Shown here: piece by piece, positions 1 through 6,623 of the stretch | Layout of the letters: each line of letters starts with the position of its first letter | Position numbering within the stretch: position 1 is the stretch's first letter | From: JBFISM01 sp041608535 | GTDB lineage: Bacteria; Actinomycetota; Acidimicrobiia; Spongiisociales; UBA5794 | Assembly (NCBI GenBank): GCA_041608535.1 | Contig: JBFISM010000006.1 | Span: 1-56,335 of the forward strand | Reading direction: 5' to 3' | DNA length: 56,335 nt | Translations under genes and position numbers: made by a program | Notes under the pieces: generated by a model | Database searches by the model: none | The model's input: the letters and a program-made list of their open reading frames with translations, nothing else | Told to the model about the DNA's origin: nothing

Positions 1-89
1 GCCTCGATCCCGATGTCGTCGGCAAGCGCCACCGCCCCCTCCAGCACCCGCTCCCGGGAGAGCGGCCGGCGCTCGGTGTTGCTGGTCAT
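1..89 (-). CDS. TetR-family transcriptional regulator, N-terminal fragment
   Basis: The reverse strand opens with ATG at 87-89 and reads MTSNTERRPLSRERVLEGA followed by VALADDIGIE before running off the window edge. This is the usual first helix of a TetR repressor HTH domain (the R-E-R-V-L-x-A-A-x-x-L-A-D-x-x-G pattern). A strong Shine-Dalgarno sequence, AGGAGG, sits just upstream on the same strand. It diverges from the oxidoreductase gene at 190, and the shared intergenic region carries two identical palindromes, so it is inferred to control itself and that neighbour. Only about 29 residues are present, so the ligand domain cannot be judged. Confidence 0.75.
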   Translation of the reverse strand, partial: MTSNTERRPLSRERVLEGAVALADDIGIE

Positions 90-122
90 GTCCCTCCTCT
101 TCGATGGATCCCCTTGACGGAT

Positions 123-135
123 CGTACTAAGTACG
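123..135. promoter_or_regulatory. TetR-type operator palindrome, copy 1
   Basis: CGTACTAAGTACG is a perfect palindrome around a central A. It lies between a TTGACG (114-119) and TAGCGT (137-142) pair with 17-bp spacing that could be the promoter of the gene at 190. It also overlaps TACGAT on the other strand (121-126), a possible -10 for the tetR gene. A repressor bound here would block both directions. An identical copy lies at 156-168. Confidence 0.75.
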
Positions 136-155
136 GTAGCGTCTCGTCCACTACT

Positions 156-168
156 CGTACTAAGTACG
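156..168. promoter_or_regulatory. TetR-type operator palindrome, copy 2
   Basis: A second exact copy of CGTACTAAGTACG. The two centres are 33 bp apart, about three helical turns, so two dimers would sit on the same DNA face. It lies downstream of the proposed -10 and just ahead of the oxidoreductase ribosome binding site (about 178-184). Confidence 0.75.
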
Positions 169-189
169 ACATCACCAGGAGAGAGAACC

Positions 190-1218
190 ATGCAGACCGA
201 CCACCGCACCCTGACCACACCACGCACCATGCGGGCCGTGGTGCAAGACGCCTACGGTCCGCCCGAGATCCTGCGCGTCGCCGACACCGAGCTGCCCGAG
301 ATCGCACCCGACGAGGTGCTGGTCGAGGTGCACGCCGCCGGTGTCGATCGGGGTGTATGGCACCTCATGACCGGCTTGCCCTACCTGGTCCGGCTCACGG
401 GATTCGGTCTCACCAAGCCGAAGATTGCGGTTCCGGGGCTCGATGTCGCCGGCAGAGTGGCCGCCGTCGGTTCGCAGGTCACGCGGTTTGCCGTCGGCGA
501 CGACGTTTTCGGCATCGCCATGGGCGCCTTTGCCGAATACGCCGCCGCCAAGGAGGCGAAGCTCGCCCACAAGCCCGGCGGTCTCACGTTCGAGCAAGCG
601 GCGGTGGTGGCGATCTCAGGTAGCACCGCCCTGCAGGCGCTCACCGATGTCGGGCGGATGGAGGCCGGGCAAACAGTCCTCGTCATCGGTGCGTCTGGCG
701 GTGTGGGCAGCTATGCGGTCCAACTCGCCAAGGCGCTCGGCGCCACCGTCACCGGTGTGGCGAGCGCCGCCAAGACCGACATGGTGCGCTCGCTCGGCGC
801 CGACCGCGCCATCGACTACGCAGCGACCGACTATCTCGACGGCAGTGCCCGGTACGACCTCATCATCGATACCGGCGGCCGCAACCCAGTTCGCCGTCTC
901 CGCCGGGCGCTCGCCCCGAAGGGAACGCTGGTGATCGTCGGCGGCGAGGGTGGGGGACGGTGGACCGGTGGTATCGGTCGCCAGCTGAGGGCCGCCGTGT
1001 GGTCCCTATTCGTGTCCCAGCGCATGGGGACCTTCATCAGCCAGGAGCACCACAGTCACCTGGACCGGCTCGCCGATCACATCGAGAGCGGAGCCGTCAT
1101 CCCGTCCGTAGGCCGTCGCTATCGCCTCGAGGAGGTCCCGACCGCCATCGCCGACCTGATCGCCGGCCTTGCATCCGGCAAGTCCGTGATTGTTGTGCAT
1201 GACCCACCACGCGGCTGA
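190..1218 (+). CDS. NAD(P)-dependent, zinc-free MDR oxidoreductase (quinone oxidoreductase-like)
   Basis: This 342-residue protein has the medium-chain dehydrogenase/reductase layout. An N-terminal GroES-like domain (about 15-130) contains GLDVAGRVAAVG, and a Rossmann domain contains the nucleotide-binding motif GASGGVGS near residue 167. It has no cysteine ligands for catalytic or structural zinc, which places it with quinone oxidoreductase/zeta-crystallin-type enzymes rather than zinc alcohol dehydrogenases. The substrate cannot be deduced. The start ATG follows GGAGAGAG. It diverges from a TetR gene across two operator palindromes, so ligand-inducible expression is likely. The next gene follows after 46 bp with its own ribosome binding site and may be co-transcribed. 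Confidence 0.85.
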   Translation: MQTDHRTLTTPRTMRAVVQDAYGPPEILRVADTELPEIAPDEVLVEVHAAGVDRGVWHLMTGLPYLVRLTGFGLTKPKIAVPGLDVAGRVAAVGSQVTRFAVGDDVFGIAMGAFAEYAAAKEAKLAHKPGGLTFEQAAVVAISGSTALQALTDVGRMEAGQTVLVIGASGGVGSYAVQLAKALGATVTGVASAAKTDMVRSLGADRAIDYAATDYLDGSARYDLIIDTGGRNPVRRLRRALAPKGTLVIVGGEGGGRWTGGIGRQLRAAVWSLFVSQRMGTFISQEHHSHLDRLADHIESGAVIPSVGRRYRLEEVPTAIADLIAGLASGKSVIVVHDPPRG

Positions 1219-1264
1219 CGCCGAGACCAGCAACTCTCGCACGACGAAGCCAAGGAGAAGCGCC

Positions 1265-2053
1265 ATGACCGCTCCCGCCATCACCCCGCACACAACCCCC
1301 GCAACCTCCCAACAACCGACGACAGCCTCGCTCTCTCCTCGGTCGGCAGCCCGCATCGCCGGGGTCGGCTACGTGTCGATCTTCTTCCTGGCGATCTTCG
1401 CCAACTTCTTCGTCCGCGAGGGCCTCGTCGAGCCCGGCAACGCCACAGCGACGGTGGCCAACATCACCGAATCGCTCGGGTTGTTCCGGGCCGGATTGGT
1501 GGCCTTCCTTGCGATCTTCGTCATCGACGTCGTCATCGCCTGGGCGTTGTACATCGTGTTTCGTGACGTACATCGCGATCTGTCGTTGGTCACCGCCTGG
1601 CTCCGGCTGGTCTACACGGTCCTGTTCGGCGTCGCCCTGGTCTTCTTCTACCAGGTGCTGCAGCTACTGAGCGGCGCCGACCACGTGGCGGCGCTCGGCA
1701 CCGACCAGGTGAACGCCCAGGTCATGATCGCCCTCGAGTCGTTCAACGCCACCTGGCTGGTCGGGCTCGCCGCCTTCGGGTTGCACCTCGTGTTGCTGGG
1801 CGTTCTCATTGCCAGGTCGGGGATGGCCTCGAAAGCCTTGGCCTATCTGCTGATGGCGGCCGGCACCGCCTACGTCCTCGACACGGTGGCCAACGCCACG
1901 CTCGCCAACTACGCCGATCTGGCGCCGGTATTCCTCGTCGTGGTCGCCGTCCCGTCGGTGATCGGCGAGGGCTGGCTCGGCCTGTGGCTGCTGCTGTCCC
2001 GGCGCATCCGGCAATCAGCCAACCGCTCCCGCACGCAGAGAGCCCGAATCTGA
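1265..2053 (+). CDS. DUF4386-type integral membrane protein
   Basis: A 262-residue hydrophobic protein with about six predicted membrane segments, after a Thr/Pro-rich N-terminal stretch of roughly 30 residues. The pattern (S-P-R-S-A-A-R-I-A-G near the start, then FRAGLVAFLAIFVIDVVIAW and a long L-Y-V-F-x-x-V loop) is typical of the DUF4386 family, whose biochemical role is unknown. The ATG at 1265 was chosen because AAGGAG (1252-1257) sits 7 nt ahead of it; an in-frame upstream start at 1190 would overlap the preceding gene. It probably shares the promoter of the oxidoreductase. Confidence 0.75.
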   Translation: MTAPAITPHTTPATSQQPTTASLSPRSAARIAGVGYVSIFFLAIFANFFVREGLVEPGNATATVANITESLGLFRAGLVAFLAIFVIDVVIAWALYIVFRDVHRDLSLVTAWLRLVYTVLFGVALVFFYQVLQLLSGADHVAALGTDQVNAQVMIALESFNATWLVGLAAFGLHLVLLGVLIARSGMASKALAYLLMAAGTAYVLDTVANATLANYADLAPVFLVVVAVPSVIGEGWLGLWLLLSRRIRQSANRSRTQRARI

Positions 2054-2091
2054 GCTTGTTCGAGCGATCTCTGCGCCGTAGGTTTTGCAGC

Positions 2092-3003
2092 GTGCCGGCA
2101 CCCCGAGAACAGCAGCGGTCTGGTCTCGAATACCTAGAGACGGCGACGACGCTGCTACAACGAGTCCGCAACGCCCACCCCACGGCTGGGCTATACCAGG
2201 CCGCCGAGTTGCAGTGGTGGTGGCGCATTCCACGCTCGACCGACGAGCTCCCGCAAATCTTCTGGTTCGATGATCAGGGTCGCCCGGAGGCTGCCGCAAT
2301 CGTCACCGATTGGGGCAACGGGTCTTCCGCCGTGTGCGACGACACCACGATCGTCCCGGTCGTCATGCCCGATGCAACGCCCGACTGGGTTGCTCATGTC
2401 ATGGAGCGCGGGCTGGCTCACGCCGGGGAACACGGGATCGCCACCATCCAGCTCGAGGTCGACCGTACCGATGACGTGTTGCTGGGCGTGCTGGCCGGCC
2501 ACGGCTTCGAGCTCGAGGAAGACGGCGTCGTCGAGGCGTGGCTGGCGGCAGACGCTCGACCCGCGATCAGCCCTCTGCCCGAGGGCTATCGGCTGTGCAG
2601 CCGCCGCGACACGATGGCTCGTCCACATCACATGATCAAACGCAGCGGACCCGACGTCGAGGAGCGGCTTCGGCAAACCTCGCTGTATCGCCCCGACCTC
2701 GACCTGGTCATCGTCGACCGCAACGACGACTATGCAGCGATCGGTCTGTTCTGGTACGACCCCGAGACCGCAACGGGCGTCGTCGAGCCGATGCGCACCG
2801 AAGACGAGCACCAGCGACGGGGACTTGCCCGCCACCTCCTCACCACGGGTATCGAGCTGCTTGCCAAGGCAGGCGCCGAGCGCATCAGCATCGGCTACGA
2901 ACCGGGCAACCCGGCATCGAGTCACCTCTACCTCAGTGTCGGCTTCGAACCCGTCAAGCAGACCGACGTGTTCTCCGGGCCAACGATCGCACCAGCCGCA
3001 TAG
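2092..3003 (+). CDS. GNAT-family N-acetyltransferase
   Basis: About 303 residues. The C-terminal third has the acetyl-CoA pyrophosphate-binding signature (Q-R-R-G-L-A near residue 240) followed by an L-Y-x-x-x-G-F segment (LYLSVGFEPV), the hallmark of the GNAT fold. The N-terminal half looks like a degenerate second GNAT-like domain (region with WWW at about 35 and a G-F-E-L-E-E-D-G segment), a layout common in two-domain GNATs. The acceptor is unknown. GTG at 2092 is preferred because the open frame upstream overlaps the DUF4386 gene; TTG at 2056 is an alternative. The ribosome binding site is weak, so the start is uncertain. Confidence 0.75.
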   Translation: MPAPREQQRSGLEYLETATTLLQRVRNAHPTAGLYQAAELQWWWRIPRSTDELPQIFWFDDQGRPEAAAIVTDWGNGSSAVCDDTTIVPVVMPDATPDWVAHVMERGLAHAGEHGIATIQLEVDRTDDVLLGVLAGHGFELEEDGVVEAWLAADARPAISPLPEGYRLCSRRDTMARPHHMIKRSGPDVEERLRQTSLYRPDLDLVIVDRNDDYAAIGLFWYDPETATGVVEPMRTEDEHQRRGLARHLLTTGIELLAKAGAERISIGYEPGNPASSHLYLSVGFEPVKQTDVFSGPTIAPAA

Positions 3004-3038
3004 GCCGATCCTTCGACTGTGATTTCTACGATCACCAG

Positions 3039-3380
3039 ATGGAGCGGTGCATTGCAGCGGTTGGCCACGACATCCCCGAACGGCCGACCATCCAGATCGA
3101 AGCCGGTGAAGTGGTGGACGTTGCTGAACGAGACGGCGAATGGCCGGCGTTTGTGTTTGTCACGACCCAGTCGGGTAGCGGGTGGGTTCCCGCTCGGCAT
3201 CTCTCGGCGGCAAGCGGATCCGCAATCGTGCTGACCGGCTACGACACGACCGAGCTTCCAACGGCCGTGGGTGAAGTCCTCGAGGTCGTCGAACGTGATC
3301 GAGACAGTGGCTGGACATGGTGCCGGAATGCAGCCGGTCGTGAGGGGTGGGTTCCCGACCGCACCCTCGACATCGCGTGA
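3039..3380 (+). CDS. Small SH3-like domain protein
   Basis: A 113-residue protein made of two consecutive SH3-like repeats. Each has an alanine/glutamate-rich strand, an E-G-E-V-V-x-V-x-E-R-D core and a G-W-V-P-x-R ending (GSGWVPARHLS near 50, REGWVPDRTLDI at the C-terminus). Such bacterial SH3 modules bind peptides or cell-wall ligands or act as regulatory add-ons, and no catalytic residues are visible. It lies 35 bp after the acetyltransferase, and similar SH3 modules occur beside or fused to GNAT proteins, so a shared task is plausible but unproven. Cytoplasmic: no signal peptide. Confidence 0.7.
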   Translation: MERCIAAVGHDIPERPTIQIEAGEVVDVAERDGEWPAFVFVTTQSGSGWVPARHLSAASGSAIVLTGYDTTELPTAVGEVLEVVERDRDSGWTWCRNAAGREGWVPDRTLDIA

Positions 3381-3510
3381 TGCCGGCCGCAAATCCACCC
3401 CCCGGTGCGATGGTCTTCGACGACTCGGCCTGGCACCGTTGGTGCGGGCCGAGGACAGTGGCGCACGACGACCGATCACCAAGCCGGCGCTCATGAGGAA
3501 TACTCCGGTC

Positions 3511-4248
3511 ATGACCGTGATCGCTTTGTGGGGCACACCCCGGTCACGCTCGACAGCGTTTTTCCGCTCGATGGCCGAGCGCGGCGACCTGGTTGCGCTC
3601 CATGAGCCATTTTGGAACCTGTCCGCCTTCGGCGAAACGGACGCAGGAAGGGGATCCTTCTCCTCGCCGGCGTCGCCGCCCGCTGGTTGGGTGACGAGAC
3701 ACGCGGCATCCCGGTGTTCCTAAAAAAGACCACGGATCACCGCTATCCCGAGGTCCTCGCAGACCGACGCTTCCTTGTAATGGTGCATCATGTCTTCCTC
3801 ATCCGCCGTCCTGCGGAGATCGTTGCGTCTTACTACGCGCTGTGGCCTGATATGCGCATCGAGGAGGTTGGCCTGCGGGCGCTCTAGGAGATCTACAGCG
3901 CAGTGAGCGAAGCGCAGGGACTTCGCCCGTTCGTCGTCGACTCCGCTGACCTGGTCGCACGTGCCAGCCACAATGGCGGCCTTCTGTGCGGCAGTCGGCC
4001 TCCCATTCCTTCAAGATGCGCTCAGCTGGGAGCCCGGCGACCGCCCCGAGTGGCGTCGATAGCCACGTTGGCATGTCGATACCAGGGCCAGCACCGGGTT
4101 CACCTTGCGCCAACCCACCTACGTGCACACTGCCGAGAACTCAGACGTGCTGGCTCGCTTCGTCGCCTATCACCAGCCGTTCTACGAGCAACTCCATGCT
4201 CGGCGTCTCGATGTGACGCCCTGGGACGACGAGACGACCGGCAACTGA
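3511..4248 (+). pseudogene. Sulfotransferase-family pseudogene
   Basis: The ATG at 3511 opens with W-G-T-P-R-S-R-S-T-A-F-F, the PAPS 5'-phosphosulfate loop of sulfotransferases, and continues to about 3670 in one frame. The homologous reading then moves to another frame (R-G-I-P-V-F-L-K-K-T-T-D-H-R-Y-P-E, then a core with F-L-I-R-R-P-A-E-I-V-A-S-Y-Y). It hits an in-frame TAG at 3885-3887, continues to about 3965, and returns to the first frame at 3973 (V-G-L-P-F-L-Q-D-A-L-S-W-E-P-G-D-R-P-E-W). That segment contains a second TAG at 4060-4062 and ends at TGA 4246-4248. At least two frameshifts and two stops interrupt what would be a protein of about 245 residues. The lesions are too many for a single sequencing error. 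The intact enzyme would have transferred sulfate from PAPS to an unknown acceptor. Confidence 0.8.
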
Positions 4249-4387
4249 ACTCGAATCGGGGCCATCTCGTGCCGTTTCCATTGACCCGACGCTATCTACG
4301 GGCCATCTGAGACGTCGCCGGCAACAGCGCCTCTGGGCCGCTCGACCCAAATGGGGGAGCGCGGGGTGCCTTGGTGGGATGAATGAG

Positions 4388-4416
4388 TTGACAAGTGGGG
4401 TCTAGTGGGGCAGAGT
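4388..4416 (+). promoter_or_regulatory. Probable mraZ/dcw promoter
   Basis: TTGACA (4388-4393) is a perfect -35 hexamer. With a 17-bp spacer the -10 would be CAGAGT (4411-4416), which is weak. The MraZ boxes at 4396-4430 overlap and follow it, as expected for an autoregulated dcw promoter. The pseudogene upstream ends 140 bp away. Confidence 0.5.
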
Positions 4417-4430
4417 GGGGCTTCGTGGGA
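4396..4430 (+). promoter_or_regulatory. MraZ operator: four TGGG boxes in 10-bp phase
   Basis: TGGGG at 4396-4400, 4406-4410 and 4416-4420 and TGGGA at 4426-4430 repeat every 10 bp. MraZ proteins are known to bind several direct TGGG repeats separated by about 5 nt ahead of mraZ and to repress the operon. The position over the TTGACA promoter and upstream of mraZ fits this exactly. A hairpin with arms CCCGCT/AGCGGG (4434-4439, 4455-4460) follows in the presumed leader. Confidence 0.8.
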
Positions 4431-4523
4431 GATCCCGCTGCGGTGGCGTGCCGAAGCGGGGGACACGTGGGAAGGGGTACCAGCCCAGTCCCGGCGTAGC
4501 AGGCGTGACGGAGATGGCGTGGC

Positions 4524-4985
4524 GTGTTTCTCGGCGAGTACGAGCATTCGATGGACGACAAGGGTCGTCTCGTGCTGCCCCGGCGCTTCCGCGACGTCAT
4601 CTCGCCCGGCGCCGCCGACGGCAACCCCACCCAGGGCTGTGTGCTCACCAAGGGTCAGGAGGGCTGTCTCTACGTGTTTCCGATGGAGCAGTGGCACGAA
4701 GAGATCGCCCGGCTCCGTCAGCTCCCTCGCACCAACCGTCAAGCTCGCAAGTACACCCGTTCGTTCTTCGCATCGGCGATCGACCAGACGCTGGACAAGC
4801 AGGGACGGATTCAGGTACCCGAGCGCCTGCGTGAGTACGCAGGCCTCGGGAAGGACGTCATCGTCGTTGGTGCGCTCGAACGCATCGAGATCTGGTCAAA
4901 GGAAGCCTGGGAGGCCGAATCGGCCGACGCCGACGAGTACTACTCGGGCATCGAGGAGTCTTTCGTCGAGGGAGGGGGCATCTGA
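4524..4985 (+). CDS. mraZ: Transcriptional regulator MraZ
   Basis: A 153-residue protein, slightly longer than the usual 140-150. It has the two SpoVT-AbrB-like halves of MraZ, each with the D-x-K-G-R motif: SMDDKGRLVLP near residue 9 and TLDKQGRIQVP near 88. It opens with F-L-G-E-Y-E-H. MraZ forms ring-shaped oligomers and represses the dcw operon by binding TGGG boxes, which are present at 4396-4430. The GTG start at 4524 gives the canonical N-terminus, and GGAG lies about 10 nt upstream. A 177-nt structured gap separates it from rsmH. Confidence 0.95.
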   Translation: MFLGEYEHSMDDKGRLVLPRRFRDVISPGAADGNPTQGCVLTKGQEGCLYVFPMEQWHEEIARLRQLPRTNRQARKYTRSFFASAIDQTLDKQGRIQVPERLREYAGLGKDVIVVGALERIEIWSKEAWEAESADADEYYSGIEESFVEGGGI

Positions 4986-5077
4986 TGATCGCCTCCACCC
5001 TGAGCACACCGACGCCTTCGAGCCCAACCACTGCAAACCCAACGACCGCAAACCCAGCAATACGACCCGTGTGTGGT

Positions 5078-5166
5078 CCATGGTCAGTCTCCCGGAAGCC
5101 AATTGGGAGGCCCCTTACTCCGCCCGCTTCCAGGTTGGCGCCAGCGCTCCGGGAGACTGACCATGG
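5078..5166 (+). promoter_or_regulatory. mraW-type RNA hairpin covering the rsmH start
   Basis: CCATGGTCAGTCTCCCGGA (5078-5096) and its perfect reverse complement at 5148-5166 form a 19-bp stem with a 51-nt loop. The 3' arm contains the rsmH Shine-Dalgarno GGGAG (5151-5155) and its ATG (5163-5165), so the fold would hide the start. A conserved 'mraW' RNA motif upstream of this gene has been described in Actinobacteria; whether this matches that consensus needs a covariance-model search. ATG at 5080, inside the 5' arm, opens a 26-codon frame ending at 5160, 2 nt before rsmH. Translating it would melt the stem. Confidence 0.7.
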
Positions 5167-6140
5167 CTCATACACCCGGGGACGGCGACCCCGCTCCCTA
5201 TCACCGACCGGTGATGGTGGCGGAGGTCGTCGAGTGGTTGAGCCTGCTCGAACGTGGGGTCTTGGTGGACGCCACGTTTGGCGGTGGGGGACACACGCAA
5301 GCCCTGCTCGATGCCGCGCCGCAGCTCGCGGTGCTCGCAGTCGACCAGGATCTCGACGCGATACGTCAGGTCCCGGACGAGCCACGCCTCCGGTTCGTGA
5401 GCGCGAACTTCGAGGATCTCGAACGGGTCCTGGACGATCCCGAAACGGTGGAGTGGATCGATGATCATTCACACGGCCAGAACGGCAGTCATGTGGCTGG
5501 CGTGCTTTTCGACCTTGGTGTTTCGTCCCATCAGCTTGAAGAAGCCGAGCGTGGCTTCTCCTATCGGCACCGAGGACCGCTCGACATGCGGATGCGCCAA
5601 GACGCCGAGCTCACCGCCGGCGACATCGTCAACGGGTGGGACGTCGCCCGGCTCGCCGAAATCATCCGCCGGTACGGCGAGGAGCGATTTGCGCGGCGCA
5701 TTGCCGAACGCATCGTTGCGCAACGCCCTGTTGCGGACACGGCTGCTCTCGCTGCGATCGTGGCGGAGGCGGTTCCGGCAGCGGCACGGCGGCAGCGCAA
5801 TCCCGCTCGCAAGACGTTTCAGGCACTCCGTATCGCCGTCAATGATGAGCTCGGCGCGCTGGAGCGCGCTCTCGATGCCGCCATCGCACGGATTCGGGCA
5901 AGTGGAAGGATCGTCGTGATCTCGTACCACTCGTTGGAGGACCGCATCGTGAAGCGCCGGTTCGTCCGGGGCGCCACCGGGTGCGTGTGTCCACCGGATC
6001 TCCCGGTGTGTGGATGCGGTCAGACGGCCGAGCTGCGCATACTCACCCGCAAACCGCAGCGACCCAGCCAGAGCGAGGTCGAGAGCAACCCGCGCGCTCG
6101 CAGCGCCCGGTTGCGCGTGGCTGAGAAGGTGGCGGCATGA
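5163..6140 (+). CDS. rsmH: 16S rRNA (cytosine-1402 N4)-methyltransferase RsmH (MraW)
   Basis: This 325-residue protein has the RsmH layout: Y-H-R-P-V-M-V-A-E-V at the start, the SAM-binding loop D-A-T-F-G-G-G-G-H-T (about 35-44), V-L-F-D-L-G-V-S-S-H-Q-L near 115, and the C-terminal S-Y-H-S-L-E-D-R-I-V-K and N-P-R-A-R-S-A-R-L-R-V motifs. It methylates N4 of C1402 in the 16S rRNA decoding site. The ATG at 5163 is preceded by GGGAG (5151-5155); both lie in the hairpin described above, so translation is probably regulated. Its TGA overlaps the ATG of ftsL (ATGA). Confidence 0.95.
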   Translation: MAHTPGDGDPAPYHRPVMVAEVVEWLSLLERGVLVDATFGGGGHTQALLDAAPQLAVLAVDQDLDAIRQVPDEPRLRFVSANFEDLERVLDDPETVEWIDDHSHGQNGSHVAGVLFDLGVSSHQLEEAERGFSYRHRGPLDMRMRQDAELTAGDIVNGWDVARLAEIIRRYGEERFARRIAERIVAQRPVADTAALAAIVAEAVPAAARRQRNPARKTFQALRIAVNDELGALERALDAAIARIRASGRIVVISYHSLEDRIVKRRFVRGATGCVCPPDLPVCGCGQTAELRILTRKPQRPSQSEVESNPRARSARLRVAEKVAA

Positions 6141-6535
6141 CCGCCGCCGTGCTTCGGCCCGTTGTCGCCGACAACGTTGCGGCTCCGCCTCGGTTGCGGC
6201 GCCGCCCCGGACTGGGGTCGTGGCTGCTGTTCATCGTCATCGTGGTCGGTGCGTTCTACGGGCTCATATTCAGCAGAATCTCTCTCGACCGGTCGGGATT
6301 CGAGCTTGCCGAGCTGCAAGAGCAGATCGCAGAAGAGGAAGCCCGCCACTTCGAGCTCCGGGTCGAGGTCGCCGAGTTGATGAACCCGGATCGAATTGCC
6401 ACCGCAGCCACGAAGTTGGGAATGGTGTATCCCGCCGAACGAACCGAGCTCAGCGCCGACGTCGTCAGCGAGCCCGCAGTGCACCCGGAGATGCGCTGGG
6501 CGCAACTCCGTACTCTGCTGAGCGCACAGCCATGA
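6137..6535 (+). CDS. ftsL: FtsL-like septum component
   Basis: A 132-residue bitopic protein: a basic N-terminus, one transmembrane helix (about 28-48, W-L-L-F-I-V-I-V-V-G-A), then a periplasmic coiled coil (E-L-A-E-L-Q-E-Q-I-A-E-E-E-A-R-H), ending with a N-P-D-R-I-A-T-A-A-T-K-L-G-M segment characteristic of FtsL/DivIC proteins. Sequence conservation in this family is poor. The assignment rests on topology, that short signature and its place between rsmH and ftsI. FtsL and its partners activate the FtsW-FtsI septal synthase. It overlaps rsmH by 4 nt. Its stop overlaps an ATG that opens a 29-codon frame leading up to ftsI. Confidence 0.8.
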   Translation: MTAAVLRPVVADNVAAPPRLRRRPGLGSWLLFIVIVVGAFYGLIFSRISLDRSGFELAELQEQIAEEEARHFELRVEVAELMNPDRIATAATKLGMVYPAERTELSADVVSEPAVHPEMRWAQLRTLLSAQP

Positions 6536-6623
6536 GGGTCTCGCTGGACCCGGGCTGCGCTCGGCCCGACTCGGTTGGCGGTGGAGTGGACGGGAGCGGT
6601 CCGCCCAGCGAACGGGGCTGAAT

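Noticed and set aside
3380..3496. A 38-codon frame overlapping the SH3 gene stop
   Set aside because: No similarity, no ribosome binding site, and it ends just before the sulfotransferase remnant; probably chance.
4985..5464. A 159-codon frame starting on the mraZ stop (TGATG)
   Set aside because: Tempting because of the overlap and Pro/Thr-rich start, but most of it is the wrong frame of rsmH and becomes Arg/Gly-rich. The 26-codon frame at 5080-5160 is a better leader candidate.
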